Positions 1 to 9,121 of a stretch of 58,691 nt of DNA are shown here, piece after piece. The position numbers and the translations under genes are program-made. The notes below the pieces were generated by a model. The model had not been told where the DNA came from, did no database searches, and saw nothing but the letters and a program-made list of their open reading frames with translations. The stretch comes from Acidobacteriota bacterium (lineage in GTDB: Bacteria; Acidobacteriota; Terriglobia; Acidiferrales; UBA7541): NCBI GenBank assembly GCA_003223295.1, contig QHYM01000325.1:1-58691 (forward strand), given 5' to 3'. Within the stretch, counting starts at the first letter, position 1. Every line of letters begins with the position of its first letter.

Positions 1-90
1 CCCGTGGCCTTGGAGAAGGGCCTGCGCTTCGCCATTCGCGAAGGCGGCCACACCGTCGGCGCAGGCGCCGTCACCGATATCATCGAGTAG
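1..90 (+). CDS. tuf: Elongation factor Tu, C-terminal end (partial)
   Basis: The window opens inside a gene whose last 29 codons read in frame 1 and end in TAG. The visible residues include EKGLRFAIREGG and end GAGAVTDIIE, which matches the C-terminus of EF-Tu domain 3. EF-Tu delivers aminoacyl-tRNA to the ribosome as a GTP complex. The stop lies 14 bases before rpsJ, so tuf heads the same operon as S10, a common arrangement. The GTPase domain lies outside the window. Confidence 0.9.
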   Translation, partial: PVALEKGLRFAIREGGHTVGAGAVTDIIE

Positions 91-104
91 GATTGGAAAG
101 CTAA

Positions 105-434
105 ATGAGACAAGGCGACAAAATTCGCATTCGATTGAAGGCTTACGACCACCGCATCCTGGACCAGTCCACGCGGGAAATCGTGGAGACCGCCAAGCGC
201 ACGGGAGCGGACGTGGCCGGGCCGATTCCTCTGCCGACCACCATCAACCGTTGGACGGTGCTGCGGTCGCCGCACGTGGACAAGAAATCGCGCGAGCAGT
301 TTGAAATGCGCACGCACAAACGGCTGATCGACATTCTGGAGCCCACGTCGGATACGGTGGACGCGCTGATGAAGCTGGATCTGCCGCCGGGCGTGGACGT
401 GGAAATCAAGGCTTTCGGGCACGCTGCGAAGTGA
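105..434 (+). CDS. rpsJ: 30S ribosomal protein S10
   Basis: This is a 109-residue S10, slightly longer than the usual 100-105. It carries the family landmarks [13 protein letters not shown] near the N-terminus and GPIPLPT in the loop that contacts 16S rRNA in the head of the small subunit. In other bacteria S10 (NusE) also works in transcription antitermination with NusB. The ATG follows tuf by 14 bases. The gene is first in the S10 segment of the operon. Identity is certain. Confidence 0.98.
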   Translation: MRQGDKIRIRLKAYDHRILDQSTREIVETAKRTGADVAGPIPLPTTINRWTVLRSPHVDKKSREQFEMRTHKRLIDILEPTSDTVDALMKLDLPPGVDVEIKAFGHAAK

Positions 435-450
435 CGATCCGATGAGGATC

Positions 451-520
451 ATCATCCTGAGGAGCGTAGCGACGAAGGATCTCTCAGGGGTAGTTGTAGG
501 GGCCGGGCTTTAGCCCGGCG
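451..520. repeat. Palindromic repeat pair in the rpsJ-rplC spacer
   Basis: The 147-base spacer holds two inverted-repeat motifs. Around 451-490, CATCCTGAGGAGCG is followed at a distance by AAGGATCTCTCAGG. At 494-520 there is TTGTAGGGGCCGGGCTTTAG followed by CCCGGCG. The second motif belongs to a family seen again at 8669, 13428, 14363, 16731 and 16871. These look like REP-type dispersed elements and not terminators, because no T-run follows and the operon continues. Confidence 0.7.
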
Positions 521-581
521 AATTTAGCAAGGCGCAGCCAATACCCGCTGAGGAACGCTGCGAAAAAGAAAGAAGAGAGCG

Positions 582-1235
582 ATGGCAGTCAACGGAATTA
601 TCGGAATCAAGCTGGGCATGACCCAGGTGTTCGCCGAAGACGGCAGCCTTGTGGGCTGCACCGTTTTGCAGGCCGGGCCGTGCGTGGTGGTCCAGCGCCG
701 CACCAAAGACAAGGACGGCTACGAAGCCGCACAACTGGGGCTCGTGGAATTCGTCAAGCCGCAGCGCGTGAACAAGGCCATGACGGGGCACTTCAAAAAG
801 GCCAGCGTCGCGCCGATGAAAGTTCTGCACGAAGTGCACTTGCCGGAATCGAAGGACGAAACCAAAGTTGGCGACCGCGTCTTGGTGGAAAGCTTCAAGG
901 CCGGCGAACTGGTGGACGTAAGCGGCGTCAGCAAGGGAAAAGGTTTTCAGGGCGGCGTGAAGCGCTGGCACTACGCGGGAGGCGATGCGACGCACGGTTC
1001 GATGTTTCACCGCGCTCCGGGCGGCATCGGCGGCAGTTCGTTTCCGTCGCGCGTTTGGAAGAACCAGCATTTTCCCGGTCACATGGGAAACCAGAAGGTA
1101 ACGGCAAAGAATTTGAAAGTCGTGAAAGTGGACACCGACGAAAACCTGCTAGTGGTGCGGGGATCGGTGCCGGGGCCGAGCGGGCAGTACATTTTCATCC
1201 GCAAGGCCCTAGCTGGAGCGAAGAGCGCGAAGTAA
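582..1235 (+). CDS. rplC: 50S ribosomal protein L3
   Basis: This is a 217-residue L3, an early-assembly protein whose long loop reaches the peptidyl transferase centre. Visible landmarks are GIIGIKLGMTQVF at the N-terminus, the KGKGFQGGVKRW segment and the conserved HGS-x-FHRAPG region, then GHMG-x-QKVTAKNL. ATG 582 is preceded by a purine-rich AAGAGAG stretch. It lies 34 bases before rplD in the usual order. Nothing unusual is seen. Confidence 0.98.
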   Translation: MAVNGIIGIKLGMTQVFAEDGSLVGCTVLQAGPCVVVQRRTKDKDGYEAAQLGLVEFVKPQRVNKAMTGHFKKASVAPMKVLHEVHLPESKDETKVGDRVLVESFKAGELVDVSGVSKGKGFQGGVKRWHYAGGDATHGSMFHRAPGGIGGSSFPSRVWKNQHFPGHMGNQKVTAKNLKVVKVDTDENLLVVRGSVPGPSGQYIFIRKALAGAKSAK

Positions 1236-1269
1236 GCGGTTTCTGAGATCGAGAGAAGGGCGAGAGATC

Positions 1270-2040
1270 ATGCCGGTAGTGGACGTCGTCAATCTGGATG
1301 GCAAGAAGGTTGGCCAGGTGGAACTGGCGGAAGCGGTCTTTGGCGCGAAGGTGAATCAGCACCTGCTGCACGAGGCTTCGCGTTGGTATCTGCGCGGGCT
1401 GCGCGCGGGCACGCACAAGACCAAGGACAAGAGCGAGGTCAGCGGCGCGGGCCGCAAGCTCTGGCGGCAGAAGGGCACGGGCCGCGCGCGTATCGGCTCG
1501 ATTCGCTCGCCGCTCTGGCGGCATGGCGGCACGGTCCACGGGCCGGAACCGCGCGATTACAGCTACGCGCTGCCGAAGAAAATGTTGGTGGGCGCGCTGC
1601 GTTCGGCGCTTTCCGCAAAATTGGCAGAGCAAAAGCTGACCGTCGTGGATGGCTGGACGCTCGAATCGCACAAGACGCAGAACCTGGTTTCAGCGCTCGA
1701 AAAACTGAACCGTACGAAGTCGGCGCTTTTGGTTTCTCACGGTGATAACCGCAACCTGGAGCTGGCGAGCCGCAACATCGAAGGCGTGAAGCTGGCTGCG
1801 CCCAACGTTTTGCAGCCCTACGACGTGCTGAAGCATGACTTGGTGCTGCTCTCGAAAGATGCGGCGGCGCGTTTGAATCATTCACTCGATCCGGAGAGGA
1901 AGCCGATGGTTGTGCCTGATGTGGCCACGATTGCGCCAGCGGCCAAACCGGCGAAGAAAGAAGCGGCGCCAAAAGCAGCGGCCAAGAAGCTGACGGCCAA
2001 GAAAGCGGCAAAGCCGAAAACCAAGAAGGGGAAGGAATAA
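1270..2040 (+). CDS. rplD: 50S ribosomal protein L4 with basic C-terminal tail
   Basis: The protein is 256 residues long; L4 is usually about 205. The core shows VSGAGRKLWRQKGTGRARIG, the extended loop that lines the exit tunnel. The extra length is an Ala/Lys-rich tail of about 50 residues (from about residue 208, AKPAKKEAAPKAAAKK and similar), likely disordered and rRNA-binding. In E. coli L4 also represses its own operon; whether it does so here cannot be seen. rplW starts 3 bases after its stop. Confidence 0.97.
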   Translation: MPVVDVVNLDGKKVGQVELAEAVFGAKVNQHLLHEASRWYLRGLRAGTHKTKDKSEVSGAGRKLWRQKGTGRARIGSIRSPLWRHGGTVHGPEPRDYSYALPKKMLVGALRSALSAKLAEQKLTVVDGWTLESHKTQNLVSALEKLNRTKSALLVSHGDNRNLELASRNIEGVKLAAPNVLQPYDVLKHDLVLLSKDAAARLNHSLDPERKPMVVPDVATIAPAAKPAKKEAAPKAAAKKLTAKKAAKPKTKKGKE

Positions 2041-2043
2041 GCC

Positions 2044-2340
2044 ATGGCGGCCCCTCACTATCAAATCATTCGGCGGCCCATCATCACAGAAAAGGGCCTG
2101 GGCGTGAAAGAGACGCAGCACACGGTGGTCTTTGAAGTTTCCTCGGCGGCCACGAAAACGGAAATCAAGGAAGCCGTGCAGCAGATTTTCAAGGTCAAGG
2201 TGGACAACGTGCGCACGGCGAACTTTGTCGGCAAGATGCGCCGTCGTGGCCAGAACGAAGGCTACCGGCGCGACTGGAAAAAAGCTTACGTGAAGCTCGC
2301 CGAAGGCGAAAAAATGATCGAGTACGCGGAGAACCTGTAA
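2044..2340 (+). CDS. rplW: 50S ribosomal protein L23
   Basis: This is a 98-residue L23, which sits at the tunnel exit and docks trigger factor and SRP. Landmarks are IIRRPIITEKG at the N-terminus, VFEVSSAATKTEIKEAVQ, and VDNVRTANFVGKMRRRG. The trigger factor gene that would dock on it lies in this window at 27370. The start is 3 bases after the rplD stop, so translational coupling is likely. Confidence 0.97.
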   Translation: MAAPHYQIIRRPIITEKGLGVKETQHTVVFEVSSAATKTEIKEAVQQIFKVKVDNVRTANFVGKMRRRGQNEGYRRDWKKAYVKLAEGEKMIEYAENL

Positions 2341-2383
2341 GCACGGGGGCCCTGGGAAGAGATTCGGAAGGTAAGAGGCAGCG

Positions 2384-3202
2384 ATGGGACTGAAGAGCTT
2401 TAATCCATACACGGCGTCGCGGCGGTTTATCACCGTCGTGGACAAGAGCCATATCACCAAGCAGGAGCCGGAGAAGGCGCTGCTCGAGCCGAAAAAGCGT
2501 TCGGGCGGGCGCAACAATCAGGGCGAAGTGGTGATCTGGCACCGCGGCGGCGGCCACAAGAAACAGTACCGCAAGGTAGACTTCCGGCGCGACAAGGCTG
2601 GCGTGCCCGCGAAAGTGGCGGCCATTGAATACGACCCGAACCGCAGCGCGAACTTGGCGCTGCTGCACTACGCTGATGGCGACAAGCGCTACATCCTTCA
2701 TCCCATCGGCCTCGAAGTCGGGGCCACCGTTTCCACCGGCGAAGGCGCGGACATTCTTCCGGGCAATGCGCTGCAGTTTAAGCACATTCCTCCGGGGACG
2801 ATGGTGCACAACCTCGAGCTGTATCCCGGGCGCGGCGGGCAAGTGGTTCGCTCCGCGGGCGCCTCGGCACAGTTGTTGAGCAAGGAAGGCGAAATCGCGC
2901 TGGTGAAGTTGCCTTCCGGCGAAGTACGCAAATTTTCCGTGGATTGCATGGCCACGATTGGCCAGGTGGGCAATCTGGACCATGAGAACGAAACCTTCGG
3001 AAAAGCGGGACGCACGCGCTGGCACGGCATCCGGCCCACGGTTCGCGGCGTCGCCATGAACCCGGTGGATCACCCGCACGGTGGCGGTGAAGGCCGCGTC
3101 AAGGGCAATCATCCGCAGACGCCCTGGGCTTTCCCGACGCTGGGCAAGAAGACCCGGCACAACAAGCGCACCGACAAGCACATTGTCGAGCGCCGGAAGT
3201 AA
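2384..3202 (+). CDS. rplB: 50S ribosomal protein L2
   Basis: This is a 272-residue, full-length L2, which is needed for subunit joining and peptidyl transferase assembly. It starts [14 protein letters not shown] and carries [18 protein letters not shown]. Near the C-terminus the hallmark [15 protein letters not shown] includes the conserved His of the active region. The following spacer to rpsS is unusually long (395 bases) and contains an additional small gene. Confidence 0.98.
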   Translation: MGLKSFNPYTASRRFITVVDKSHITKQEPEKALLEPKKRSGGRNNQGEVVIWHRGGGHKKQYRKVDFRRDKAGVPAKVAAIEYDPNRSANLALLHYADGDKRYILHPIGLEVGATVSTGEGADILPGNALQFKHIPPGTMVHNLELYPGRGGQVVRSAGASAQLLSKEGEIALVKLPSGEVRKFSVDCMATIGQVGNLDHENETFGKAGRTRWHGIRPTVRGVAMNPVDHPHGGGEGRVKGNHPQTPWAFPTLGKKTRHNKRTDKHIVERRK

Positions 3203-3269
3203 AGGGCAGCAGTGCACTGAGGCGAAAGACCGGGCGGCGAAGGAAGAGCGGCCCGGTGAGGCAGAGACG

Positions 3270-3590
3270 ATGCGAGCGACACGAACGACACGAACACGAT
3301 CAACGGGACGGCGAAGCCGGCCGGTAAAGCGCGCGGTGAAGCGCCGCGTTGCCAAGCTGGCAAAGCCAGCGCGTCCGGCGGTGCGAGTGGCAGTGGCTCC
3401 CCCGGAGCCGGTACTGTACAAGCTGTGCAAACCGGGCTGGGCGGTGATCGTCGAGCACATCCCGAACGCGCAGGGCACGCGGTTTGTTTGCCCGTTCTGC
3501 CCCAGGTCGCACCGCGTTCCCGGACCCGTGCGCGGTTTCAAGAAAGTGCGGCGGCCCCAGTGGGGCCGCTTGCGGCGAGTGGAGGAATAA
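3270..3590 (+). CDS. Unrecognised basic small protein with CPFC motif, inserted in the S10 operon
   Basis: This 106-residue frame fills the spacer between rplB and rpsS, where most bacteria have no gene. The first 45 residues are almost all Arg/Lys/Thr/Ala/Pro. The C-terminal half is more ordered and holds Cys53, His63, Cys74 and Cys77 ([10 protein letters not shown]) and His81, a possible zinc site. The ATG at 3270 was chosen because GAGGCAGAG precedes it and earlier in-frame starts overlap rplB. It ends 7 bases before rpsS, so it should be co-transcribed with ribosomal proteins. Ribosome or RNA association is inference from charge and position; I do not recognise the family. Confidence 0.6.
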   Translation: MRATRTTRTRSTGRRSRPVKRAVKRRVAKLAKPARPAVRVAVAPPEPVLYKLCKPGWAVIVEHIPNAQGTRFVCPFCPRSHRVPGPVRGFKKVRRPQWGRLRRVEE

Positions 3591-3597
3591 GGAAGCA

Positions 3598-3945
3598 ATG
3601 GCACGCTCATTGAAAAAAGGGCCGTTCGTCGACGGCCATTTGCGCGAGAAGGTCGAGGCGCTGAACACGCGCAACGAGAAAAAAGTGGTGAAGACCTGGT
3701 CGCGGCGTTCGACGATCGTGCCGGAAATGATCGGGCACACCATCGCCGTGCACAACGGCAAGAAATTTATTCCGGTGTATGTGACCGAGCAGATGATCGG
3801 GCACAAGCTGGGCGAGTTTTCGCCGACGCGCTCCTTCAAGGGGCACGGCGTGAAAGCGGCGCTCGAAAAGGCCGCGGGCGTGGCGCCCGCAGGAGGCGGC
3901 GCACCTGGAGCAGCGGCACCCGCAGCTCCGGCGCCGAAGGCATAA
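3598..3945 (+). CDS. rpsS: 30S ribosomal protein S19 with Ala/Pro tail
   Basis: This is a 115-residue S19; the usual length is about 92. The N-terminus [14 protein letters not shown] and the segment [19 protein letters not shown] are diagnostic. S19 sits in the head of the small subunit near the A-site finger bridge. The extra 20-odd residues ([20 protein letters not shown]) are a low-complexity tail. ATG 3598 was chosen over upstream in-frame codons because it gives the standard MARSLKKG start. Confidence 0.97.
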   Translation: MARSLKKGPFVDGHLREKVEALNTRNEKKVVKTWSRRSTIVPEMIGHTIAVHNGKKFIPVYVTEQMIGHKLGEFSPTRSFKGHGVKAALEKAAGVAPAGGGAPGAAAPAAPAPKA

Positions 3946-3948
3946 CGA

Positions 3949-4458
3949 ATGGCACAAGCGCAAATCGTTCCGGGATCAATTGAAGCGCACGCGCTGGCTC
4001 GGCATGTGCGCATGTCTCCGCAGAAGGCGCGGCTGGTGATGGACCTGATTCGCGGGCAAAAGGCGCAGAGTGCGCTGCAAACGCTGCAGTACACGCAAAA
4101 GCGCGCCGCCAAGCACATTGAAAAAGTGCTGCGCAGCGCCATCGCCAACGCCGAGCGCAAAGCTGATGAAGCTGGAGCGCCGCTGGACGTGGATGAATTG
4201 TACGTCTCGAACTGTTTTGTGAATGAAGGTCCGCGCTGGAAGCGGCTGCGGCCGGCTCCGATGGGCCGCGCGTTCCGCTACCAGAAGCGCACTTCGCATC
4301 TTTGGGTGGGTGTGGCCGAACACCACGTGGCCGCCGCGGAACGTGTGGCCGCAATTGAAGCGGAAGCCCAGGCACAAAAAGGCGTCCGAGGCACGGCGCG
4401 GCGTGTTCGCAAGGCGTTGACCGGCAAGCAAGCGCCGCCGAAGAAGGGAAAGAAGTAG
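3949..4458 (+). CDS. rplV: 50S ribosomal protein L22 with basic C-terminal extension
   Basis: This is a 169-residue L22; the family norm is about 110-120. The core has [18 protein letters not shown] and the tunnel-lining hairpin around [20 protein letters not shown]. About 45 extra residues rich in Ala, Lys and Arg follow, ending [11 protein letters not shown]22 reaches the exit-tunnel constriction where macrolides bind. It starts 3 bases after rpsS. Confidence 0.97.
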   Translation: MAQAQIVPGSIEAHALARHVRMSPQKARLVMDLIRGQKAQSALQTLQYTQKRAAKHIEKVLRSAIANAERKADEAGAPLDVDELYVSNCFVNEGPRWKRLRPAPMGRAFRYQKRTSHLWVGVAEHHVAAAERVAAIEAEAQAQKGVRGTARRVRKALTGKQAPPKKGKK

Positions 4459-4490
4459 TCGGCCCGGTTAGGGCCGCGCTAAGGAACGCT

Positions 4491-5159
4491 ATGGGACAAA
4501 AAACGCATCCGTACGGATTCCGGCTGGGCTACAACAAGCCGTTCAAGTCGCGCTGGTATGCCGACAAGGAATACGCCGACCTGCTCCACGAAGACGTGAA
4601 GCTGCGCCGCGAGCTGAAGGACAAGCTGAAGAGCGCGGGCATCAGCTCGATCGACATCGAGCGCGCGGCCAATAAACTGGTCGTGCGCATTTACACCGCG
4701 CGGCCCGGCATCATCATCGGGCGCAAAGGCGCGGAGATCGACAAGCTCAAGCAGGACGTGCAGAAGCGCACCAAGCGCGAAGTGCACATCGACATCCAGG
4801 AAGTGCACCGCCCCGAATTGGATGCGCAGCTCGTGGCCGAATCGATTGCCCTGCAGCTTGAAAAGCGTGTGGCATTCCGCCGCGCGATGCGGAAAGCGGT
4901 GGATTCCGCGCTGCGTTTCGGCTGCAAAGGCATCAAGGTGCGCGTGGCGGGCCGGTTGAACGGCGCGGAAATCGCCCGCAAGGAATGGTATTTGCAAGGG
5001 CGGCTGCCGCTGCAAACGTTGCGCGCGGAAATCGATTTCGGCTTCGCGCAAGCCTACACGACTTACGGCGTGATTGGCGTGAAGTGCTGGATCTACCAGG
5101 GCGAAAATATTCCGCGGCGCAAGCAGCAGGAAGATAAACCTGTTGCCGCTGTTGCGTAG
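4491..5159 (+). CDS. rpsC: 30S ribosomal protein S3
   Basis: This is a 222-residue S3 with an N-terminal [20 protein letters not shown], a KH RNA-binding domain containing [14 protein letters not shown], and the C-terminal [20 protein letters not shown] segment. S3 lies at the mRNA entry channel and helps unwind mRNA. An A/T-richer 51-base spacer separates it from rplP. Confidence 0.98.
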   Translation: MGQKTHPYGFRLGYNKPFKSRWYADKEYADLLHEDVKLRRELKDKLKSAGISSIDIERAANKLVVRIYTARPGIIIGRKGAEIDKLKQDVQKRTKREVHIDIQEVHRPELDAQLVAESIALQLEKRVAFRRAMRKAVDSALRFGCKGIKVRVAGRLNGAEIARKEWYLQGRLPLQTLRAEIDFGFAQAYTTYGVIGVKCWIYQGENIPRRKQQEDKPVAAVA

Positions 5160-5210
5160 ACTGAAACTTAAAACCTAGAACTTACGACGGGAAGAAGTGA
5201 GAACAGAACG

Positions 5211-5627
5211 ATGTTGATGCCGAAAAAAGTGAAGTACCGGAAGCAGATGCGCGGGCGGCGCAAGGGCAAGGCCTGGCGCGGCGGGGATTTGTCGTTTGGC
5301 GAATACGGCTTGAAGGCTCTCGAAAACGCCTGGATCACCGACCGTCAGATTGAAGCCTCGCGCGTGGCCATCACCCGCTTTATCAAGCGCGGCGGCAAAT
5401 TGTGGATTCGCATTTTTCCGGACAAGCCGTTCACCAAGAAGCCCGCGGAAACCCGCATGGGCAAGGGTAAAGGCGCTCCGGAGCGCTGGGTTTCAGTGGT
5501 GAAGCCGGGACGTATCTTGTTTGAAATGGCGGGAATTGACGAAGCAACGGCCAGGGAAGCGCTCGGGCTGGCGGCGCACAAGCTGCCCATCCCGACGCGA
5601 TTCGTCTCCCGCGCGGGAGGATTCTAG
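5211..5627 (+). CDS. rplP: 50S ribosomal protein L16
   Basis: This is a 138-residue L16 with the standard [20 protein letters not shown] start and [20 protein letters not shown], the loop that contacts A-site tRNA. The start MLMP is typical, so ATG 5211 is used rather than the second Met. The stop is 2 bases before rpmC, indicating tight coupling. Confidence 0.98.
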   Translation: MLMPKKVKYRKQMRGRRKGKAWRGGDLSFGEYGLKALENAWITDRQIEASRVAITRFIKRGGKLWIRIFPDKPFTKKPAETRMGKGKGAPERWVSVVKPGRILFEMAGIDEATAREALGLAAHKLPIPTRFVSRAGGF

Positions 5628-5629
5628 TC

Positions 5630-5833
5630 ATGCCGCGGCGCATTGAAAAAATACGCGAAGCGGGCAGGGAAGAGCTCGAAGCGCAGCACAAGGACTTGAC
5701 GGAGCAGATTTTCCGGCTCCGTTTTCAGCTGACTACCGGGCAGGCGGAAGCGCTGAAGCGGCTGCGCGAAGCGAAGAAGGATTTGGCGCGGGTGAAGACG
5801 TTGTTGCGCGCGCAGGAATTGAGGAAGGCATAA
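5630..5833 (+). CDS. rpmC: 50S ribosomal protein L29
   Basis: This is a 67-residue helical-hairpin protein near the tunnel exit beside L23. It shows the typical [16 protein letters not shown] segment and a second helix [18 protein letters not shown]. The rpsQ start codon follows its stop with no gap. Length and position fit L29. Confidence 0.96.
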   Translation: MPRRIEKIREAGREELEAQHKDLTEQIFRLRFQLTTGQAEALKRLREAKKDLARVKTLLRAQELRKA

Positions 5834-6130
5834 ATGGCAACTGAAACACAGGCTGCGGCGGCGGACACGCGCGGCGACCGCACGGTGCTCACCGGCAAAG
5901 TCACAAGCGCAAAGATGGAAAAGACCATCGTCGTGGAAATCATCCGGCTGGTGCAGCATCCGAAATACCGCCGCGTGGTGCGTATCGCCAAGAGGTTTTA
6001 TGCCCATGACGAAAAGCGCCAGGCCAAGGCCGGCGACACGGTGCGCATTGTGGCTTCGCGGCCGCTGTCGAAGCTGAAGCGGTGGCGTTTGAAGGAAGTG
6101 CTGGCGTCGAGTGCGTCGGCCAAGCAATAG
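5834..6130 (+). CDS. rpsQ: 30S ribosomal protein S17
   Basis: This is a 98-residue S17 with an N-terminal lead of about 15 Ala/Thr-rich residues ahead of the conserved LTGKVTSAKMEKTIVVEI. The central HPKYRRVVRIAKRFYAHDE is diagnostic of this OB-fold 16S-binding assembly protein. ATG 5834 directly abuts the rpmC stop. A start inside the lead cannot be excluded, but the zero-gap spacing favours the first ATG. Confidence 0.97.
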   Translation: MATETQAAAADTRGDRTVLTGKVTSAKMEKTIVVEIIRLVQHPKYRRVVRIAKRFYAHDEKRQAKAGDTVRIVASRPLSKLKRWRLKEVLASSASAKQ

Positions 6131-6148
6131 GGACAGGGGAGCGGACCA

Positions 6149-6517
6149 ATGATTCAGATGCGAACCTGGCTGACGGTGGCGGACAATTCCGGCGCGCGCA
6201 AGCTGACCTGCATCATGCCGGTGGGTGGCGACGCGGGGTTGCAAGCCGGCCTCGGCGATGTCGTAACTGCCGCGGTGAAAGAAGCTACACCGGAAAGCCA
6301 GATCAAAAAGGGGAGCGTGGTGAAAGCAGTGGTGGTGCGCATGCGCAAAGAGCGTCGGCGCAAGGACGGTACGTACATCCGGTTTGACGACAATGCCGCG
6401 GTGCTCATCAACGATGCCGGCGAGCCCATTGGCACGCGCGTGTTCGGCCCGGTGGCGCGCGAACTGCGCGAGAAGAAATTCACGAAGATTGTTTCGCTGG
6501 CTCCGGAGGTTTGGTAA
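6149..6517 (+). CDS. rplN: 50S ribosomal protein L14
   Basis: This is a 122-residue L14 of exactly the usual length. It starts [19 protein letters not shown] and ends in [21 protein letters not shown]14 forms an intersubunit bridge and is the docking site of RsfS in other bacteria. GACAGGGGAG supplies a ribosome binding site. The rplX start follows after 3 bases. Confidence 0.98.
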   Translation: MIQMRTWLTVADNSGARKLTCIMPVGGDAGLQAGLGDVVTAAVKEATPESQIKKGSVVKAVVVRMRKERRRKDGTYIRFDDNAAVLINDAGEPIGTRVFGPVARELREKKFTKIVSLAPEVW

Positions 6518-6520
6518 GCA

Positions 6521-6874
6521 ATGGCACTGACACACGAAAGAGCGGAACGGTACAGTATTCAGGTCCGCAAGGGTGACAACGTCAAGGTTTTGGCGGGCAA
6601 AGACGCGGGCAAGAGCGGCCGCGTGCTTTCGATCAACGCCACGAAGAACACCGTGGTCGTCGAGCATGTGGGCATCATCAAGCGCCACACGCGTCCCAAC
6701 CCTTCGAAGAACATCAAGGGCGGAATCGTGGAAAAGGAAGCGGGAATCAACGTTTCCAACGTGATGGTCATTTGCCCGAGCTGCGGCAAGCACACGCGCA
6801 TCGGCCACACGATTTTGCCGGACGGTACGAAAATGCGCAGTTGCCGGCATTGCAAGTCGACATTGGACAAGTAA
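6521..6874 (+). CDS. rplX: 50S ribosomal protein L24 with C-terminal zinc-ribbon Cys pairs
   Basis: This is a 117-residue L24, an assembly initiator that binds 23S rRNA. The KOW motif is visible as VRKGDNVKVLAGKDAGKSG, followed by VEHVGIIKRHTRPNP. The C-terminus has two Cys pairs, CPSC and CRHC, about 20 residues apart, the zinc-ribbon form found in many L24 proteins. Spacing to rplE is 28 bases. Confidence 0.97.
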   Translation: MALTHERAERYSIQVRKGDNVKVLAGKDAGKSGRVLSINATKNTVVVEHVGIIKRHTRPNPSKNIKGGIVEKEAGINVSNVMVICPSCGKHTRIGHTILPDGTKMRSCRHCKSTLDK

Positions 6875-6902
6875 CCAGTAAAGGACGGGACGGAAGAGGG
6901 CG

Positions 6903-7457
6903 ATGAAAAGCCGATTGCAGGAAAAATACCGGGGAGAAACCGTGGCCGCGCTGATGAAGCGCTTTGGCTGGAAGAACCGTATGGCCGTGCCGAAACTGCA
7001 GAAGATCACCCTCAACATCGGCCTCGGCGAAGCCAGCCAGAACGCCAAGCTGTTGGATACAGCGGCGGTGGAACTGGGCCAGATCACCGGGCAGAAAGCG
7101 GTCATCACGCGGGCCAAGAAGTCCATCGCGAACTTCAAGATTCGCAAGGGCATGCCCATCGGCTGCGCGGTCACGCTCCGCGGCGACCGCATGTACGAAT
7201 TTCTCGACCGTCTCTGCAACGTGGTGCTGCCGCGCGTGCGCGACTTCCGCGGCTTGCCCTCGAACGCTTTCGATGGCCGCGGGAATTACACCCTGGGGCT
7301 CAAGGACCAGCTTGTCTTCCCGGAAATCGATTACACCCGCGTGGACAAGATCAAGGGCATGAACATCACGCTGACCACGTCGGCGAAGAACGATGAGCAG
7401 GGCCGCGAGCTGCTGAAGGGCCTCGGGGTTCCCCTGCGCGAAAGAGGGGCGGCTTAA
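6903..7457 (+). CDS. rplE: 50S ribosomal protein L5
   Basis: This is a 184-residue L5 of normal length, which contacts 5S rRNA and P-site tRNA. Visible signatures are [37 protein letters not shown] and the C-terminal [19 protein letters not shown]. The AGAGGGCG upstream of ATG 6903 supports this start. rpsN begins 3 bases after the stop. Confidence 0.98.
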   Translation: MKSRLQEKYRGETVAALMKRFGWKNRMAVPKLQKITLNIGLGEASQNAKLLDTAAVELGQITGQKAVITRAKKSIANFKIRKGMPIGCAVTLRGDRMYEFLDRLCNVVLPRVRDFRGLPSNAFDGRGNYTLGLKDQLVFPEIDYTRVDKIKGMNITLTTSAKNDEQGRELLKGLGVPLRERGAA

Positions 7458-7460
7458 TCC

Positions 7461-7646
7461 ATGGCAAGAACCGCAAAGATCGCCAAGACCCGCAAGAAGC
7501 CGAAGTTCAAGGTGCGCGTGCGCAACCGCTGCCGCTGCTGCGGCCGCGCGCGCGGCTATATTCGCAAGTTCCAGATGTGCCGCATCTGTTTTCGCGGCAT
7601 GGCGCTGCGCGGAGAAATCCCCGGCGTCGTGAAAGCCAGCTGGTAG
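7461..7646 (+). CDS. rpsN: 30S ribosomal protein S14, zinc-binding type Z
   Basis: This is a 61-residue short S14 with four Cys in two pairs (CRCC and CRIC) around [12 protein letters not shown]. That is the zinc-containing form found in many Gram-positive and deep-branching lineages, and differs from the about 100-residue zinc-free form. It sits in the 30S head. A paralogous zinc-free copy may exist elsewhere but is not in this window. Confidence 0.98.
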   Translation: MARTAKIAKTRKKPKFKVRVRNRCRCCGRARGYIRKFQMCRICFRGMALRGEIPGVVKASW

Positions 7647-7681
7647 GAGTCGCCGCGGTAAGCGGCGCAAGGATAGGAGAT

Positions 7682-8080
7682 ATGCAGACCGATCCCATTG
7701 CCGATTTTCTGACGCGCCTCCGCAACGCGGCGGCCGCCAAGCACCAGCGCGTCGACGTTCCGGTCTCCAAGCTTAAGACGGAAATCGCGCGCATCTTGAA
7801 GGAAGAGGGCTACATTTCGACCTACAAGCTGGTCGATGAAAATAAGACTCGCAAAGTGTTGCGCGTCTTTCTGAAGTACACGCCCGACCGCCGCAGCGTC
7901 ATCAGCGGCATGAAGCGCATTTCCCGGCCCGGCGCGCGCGCTTACCACGGCGCGATTGGGATTCGCCCGGTGGTGGGTGGTCTGGGCATCAGCATCCTGA
8001 CGACGCCCAAAGGCGTGATGAGCGGCCGTGCCGCGCGCAAGAACAACGTCGGCGGCGAGATTCTTTGTGAAGTGTGGTAG
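7682..8080 (+). CDS. rpsH: 30S ribosomal protein S8
   Basis: This is a 132-residue S8, a primary 16S binder and in E. coli the translational repressor of the spc operon. The start MQTDPIADFLTRLRNA is typical, so ATG 7682, with AAGGATAGGAG upstream, is chosen over longer in-frame options. The C-terminal GGLGISILTTPKGVMSGRAA and GGEILCEVW are standard. Confidence 0.98.
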   Translation: MQTDPIADFLTRLRNAAAAKHQRVDVPVSKLKTEIARILKEEGYISTYKLVDENKTRKVLRVFLKYTPDRRSVISGMKRISRPGARAYHGAIGIRPVVGGLGISILTTPKGVMSGRAARKNNVGGEILCEVW

Positions 8081-8111
8081 GCGGAATTCTTAGGCGAGGA
8101 AGAGACAGAAG

Positions 8112-8663
8112 ATGTCACGCATCGGACACAAACCAATTCCCGTGCCCTCGGGCGTAAAGATCGCGCTGCAGGATGGCCAGGTCGAAGTGCAGGGCCCCAA
8201 GGGGAAACTTTCGATCGCCGTGCCGCGTGGGATTACCTTCGAGCAGAAGGACGGGATCCTGACGGCGAAGCGCGCTACGGAAGAGCACCGGGCGCTTCAC
8301 GGCCTGGCTCGCGCGCTGGTCGCCAACGCGGTGCACGGCGTCACTTCGGGCTTCAAGAAGGAGCTCGACATTGTCGGCGTCGGTTACCGCGCGGAACTGA
8401 AGGGCAAAATCGTCGCTTTCGCGCTTGGCAAGTCGCATCCGATTCAATTTCCGATTCCGGAAGGCATTCAAGTCGCGGTCGACAAGCAGACGCACATCGT
8501 CGTGAGCGGCGCGGATAAAGGTCAAGTCGGCCAGGTAGCTGCGGATATGCGCGCTCTCCGTCCGCCCGACCCGTACAAGCAGAAGGGCGTGCGCATCACC
8601 GGCGAGCGGCTGAAGAAGAAGGCCGGCAAAGCGGGCGCAAAGGCTGGCGGCGCAGCGGCATAA
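8112..8663 (+). CDS. rplF: 50S ribosomal protein L6
   Basis: This is a 183-residue L6 containing [14 protein letters not shown] at the N-terminus and the conserved [13 protein letters not shown] near the C-terminus. L6 lies near the factor-binding centre. A short Lys/Ala/Gly tail ([11 protein letters not shown]) follows the standard end. A REP-type palindrome immediately follows the stop. Confidence 0.98.
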   Translation: MSRIGHKPIPVPSGVKIALQDGQVEVQGPKGKLSIAVPRGITFEQKDGILTAKRATEEHRALHGLARALVANAVHGVTSGFKKELDIVGVGYRAELKGKIVAFALGKSHPIQFPIPEGIQVAVDKQTHIVVSGADKGQVGQVAADMRALRPPDPYKQKGVRITGERLKKKAGKAGAKAGGAAA

Positions 8664-8668
8664 CCGGG

Positions 8669-8694
8669 TTTGTAGGGGCGGGGCGTGCCCCGCC
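8669..8694. repeat. REP-type palindrome after rplF
   Basis: TTTGTAGGGGCGGGGCGTGC followed by CCCGCC forms a GC-rich inverted repeat (GGCGGGGC against GCCCCGCC) headed by TTTGTAG. It has the same layout as the elements at 494, 13428, 14363, 16731 and 16871. No T-tract follows, so termination is unlikely. Confidence 0.75.
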
Positions 8695-8736
8695 GCATAA
8701 AGTTTGCAAGGTTTTGGTTTCTTAGGAGAAACACAA

Positions 8737-9117
8737 GTGGCATCGGCACGAGTCAGAAAGCTATCCCGGGATTTGCACCGCCAGCGCGTGCATCAGCGCG
8801 TGCGCACGCGCGTTGAGGGCACTCCCGAGCGTCCACGCCTTTGCGTGTACCGCTCGCTCGGGCATATCTACGCGCAGGTCATCGATGACCGCTCCGGCAA
8901 GACCTTGGCCGCCGCGAGCTCCATCGATGGTGAAACAAAAAAGAATTTGAAAGGCGGCGGCAACGTCGCGGCTGCCAAAGTCATCGGCAAAACCATTGCC
9001 GAGCGCGCCAAAGCCGCGGGAGTGAGTAAGGTGGTGTTCGACCGCGGCGGGTACAAGTATCACGGCCGCGTCAAGGCGCTCGCGGATGCGGCGCGGGAAG
9101 CGGGGTTACAGTTCTAA
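8737..9117 (+). CDS. rplR: 50S ribosomal protein L18
   Basis: This is a 126-residue L18, which binds 5S rRNA with L5. The fold signatures [20 protein letters not shown] and [20 protein letters not shown] are clear. The GTG at 8737 is taken as start because TTAGGAG lies 10 bases upstream and the resulting length matches the family. An upstream TTG would add 11 residues with no ribosome binding site. Confidence 0.97.
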   Translation: MASARVRKLSRDLHRQRVHQRVRTRVEGTPERPRLCVYRSLGHIYAQVIDDRSGKTLAAASSIDGETKKNLKGGGNVAAAKVIGKTIAERAKAAGVSKVVFDRGGYKYHGRVKALADAAREAGLQF

Positions 9118-9121
9118 GCCT

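Noticed and set aside
2195-3610. 471-codon - strand frame
   Set aside because: It is antisense to rplB and the small gene at 3270; composition is that of a shadow frame.
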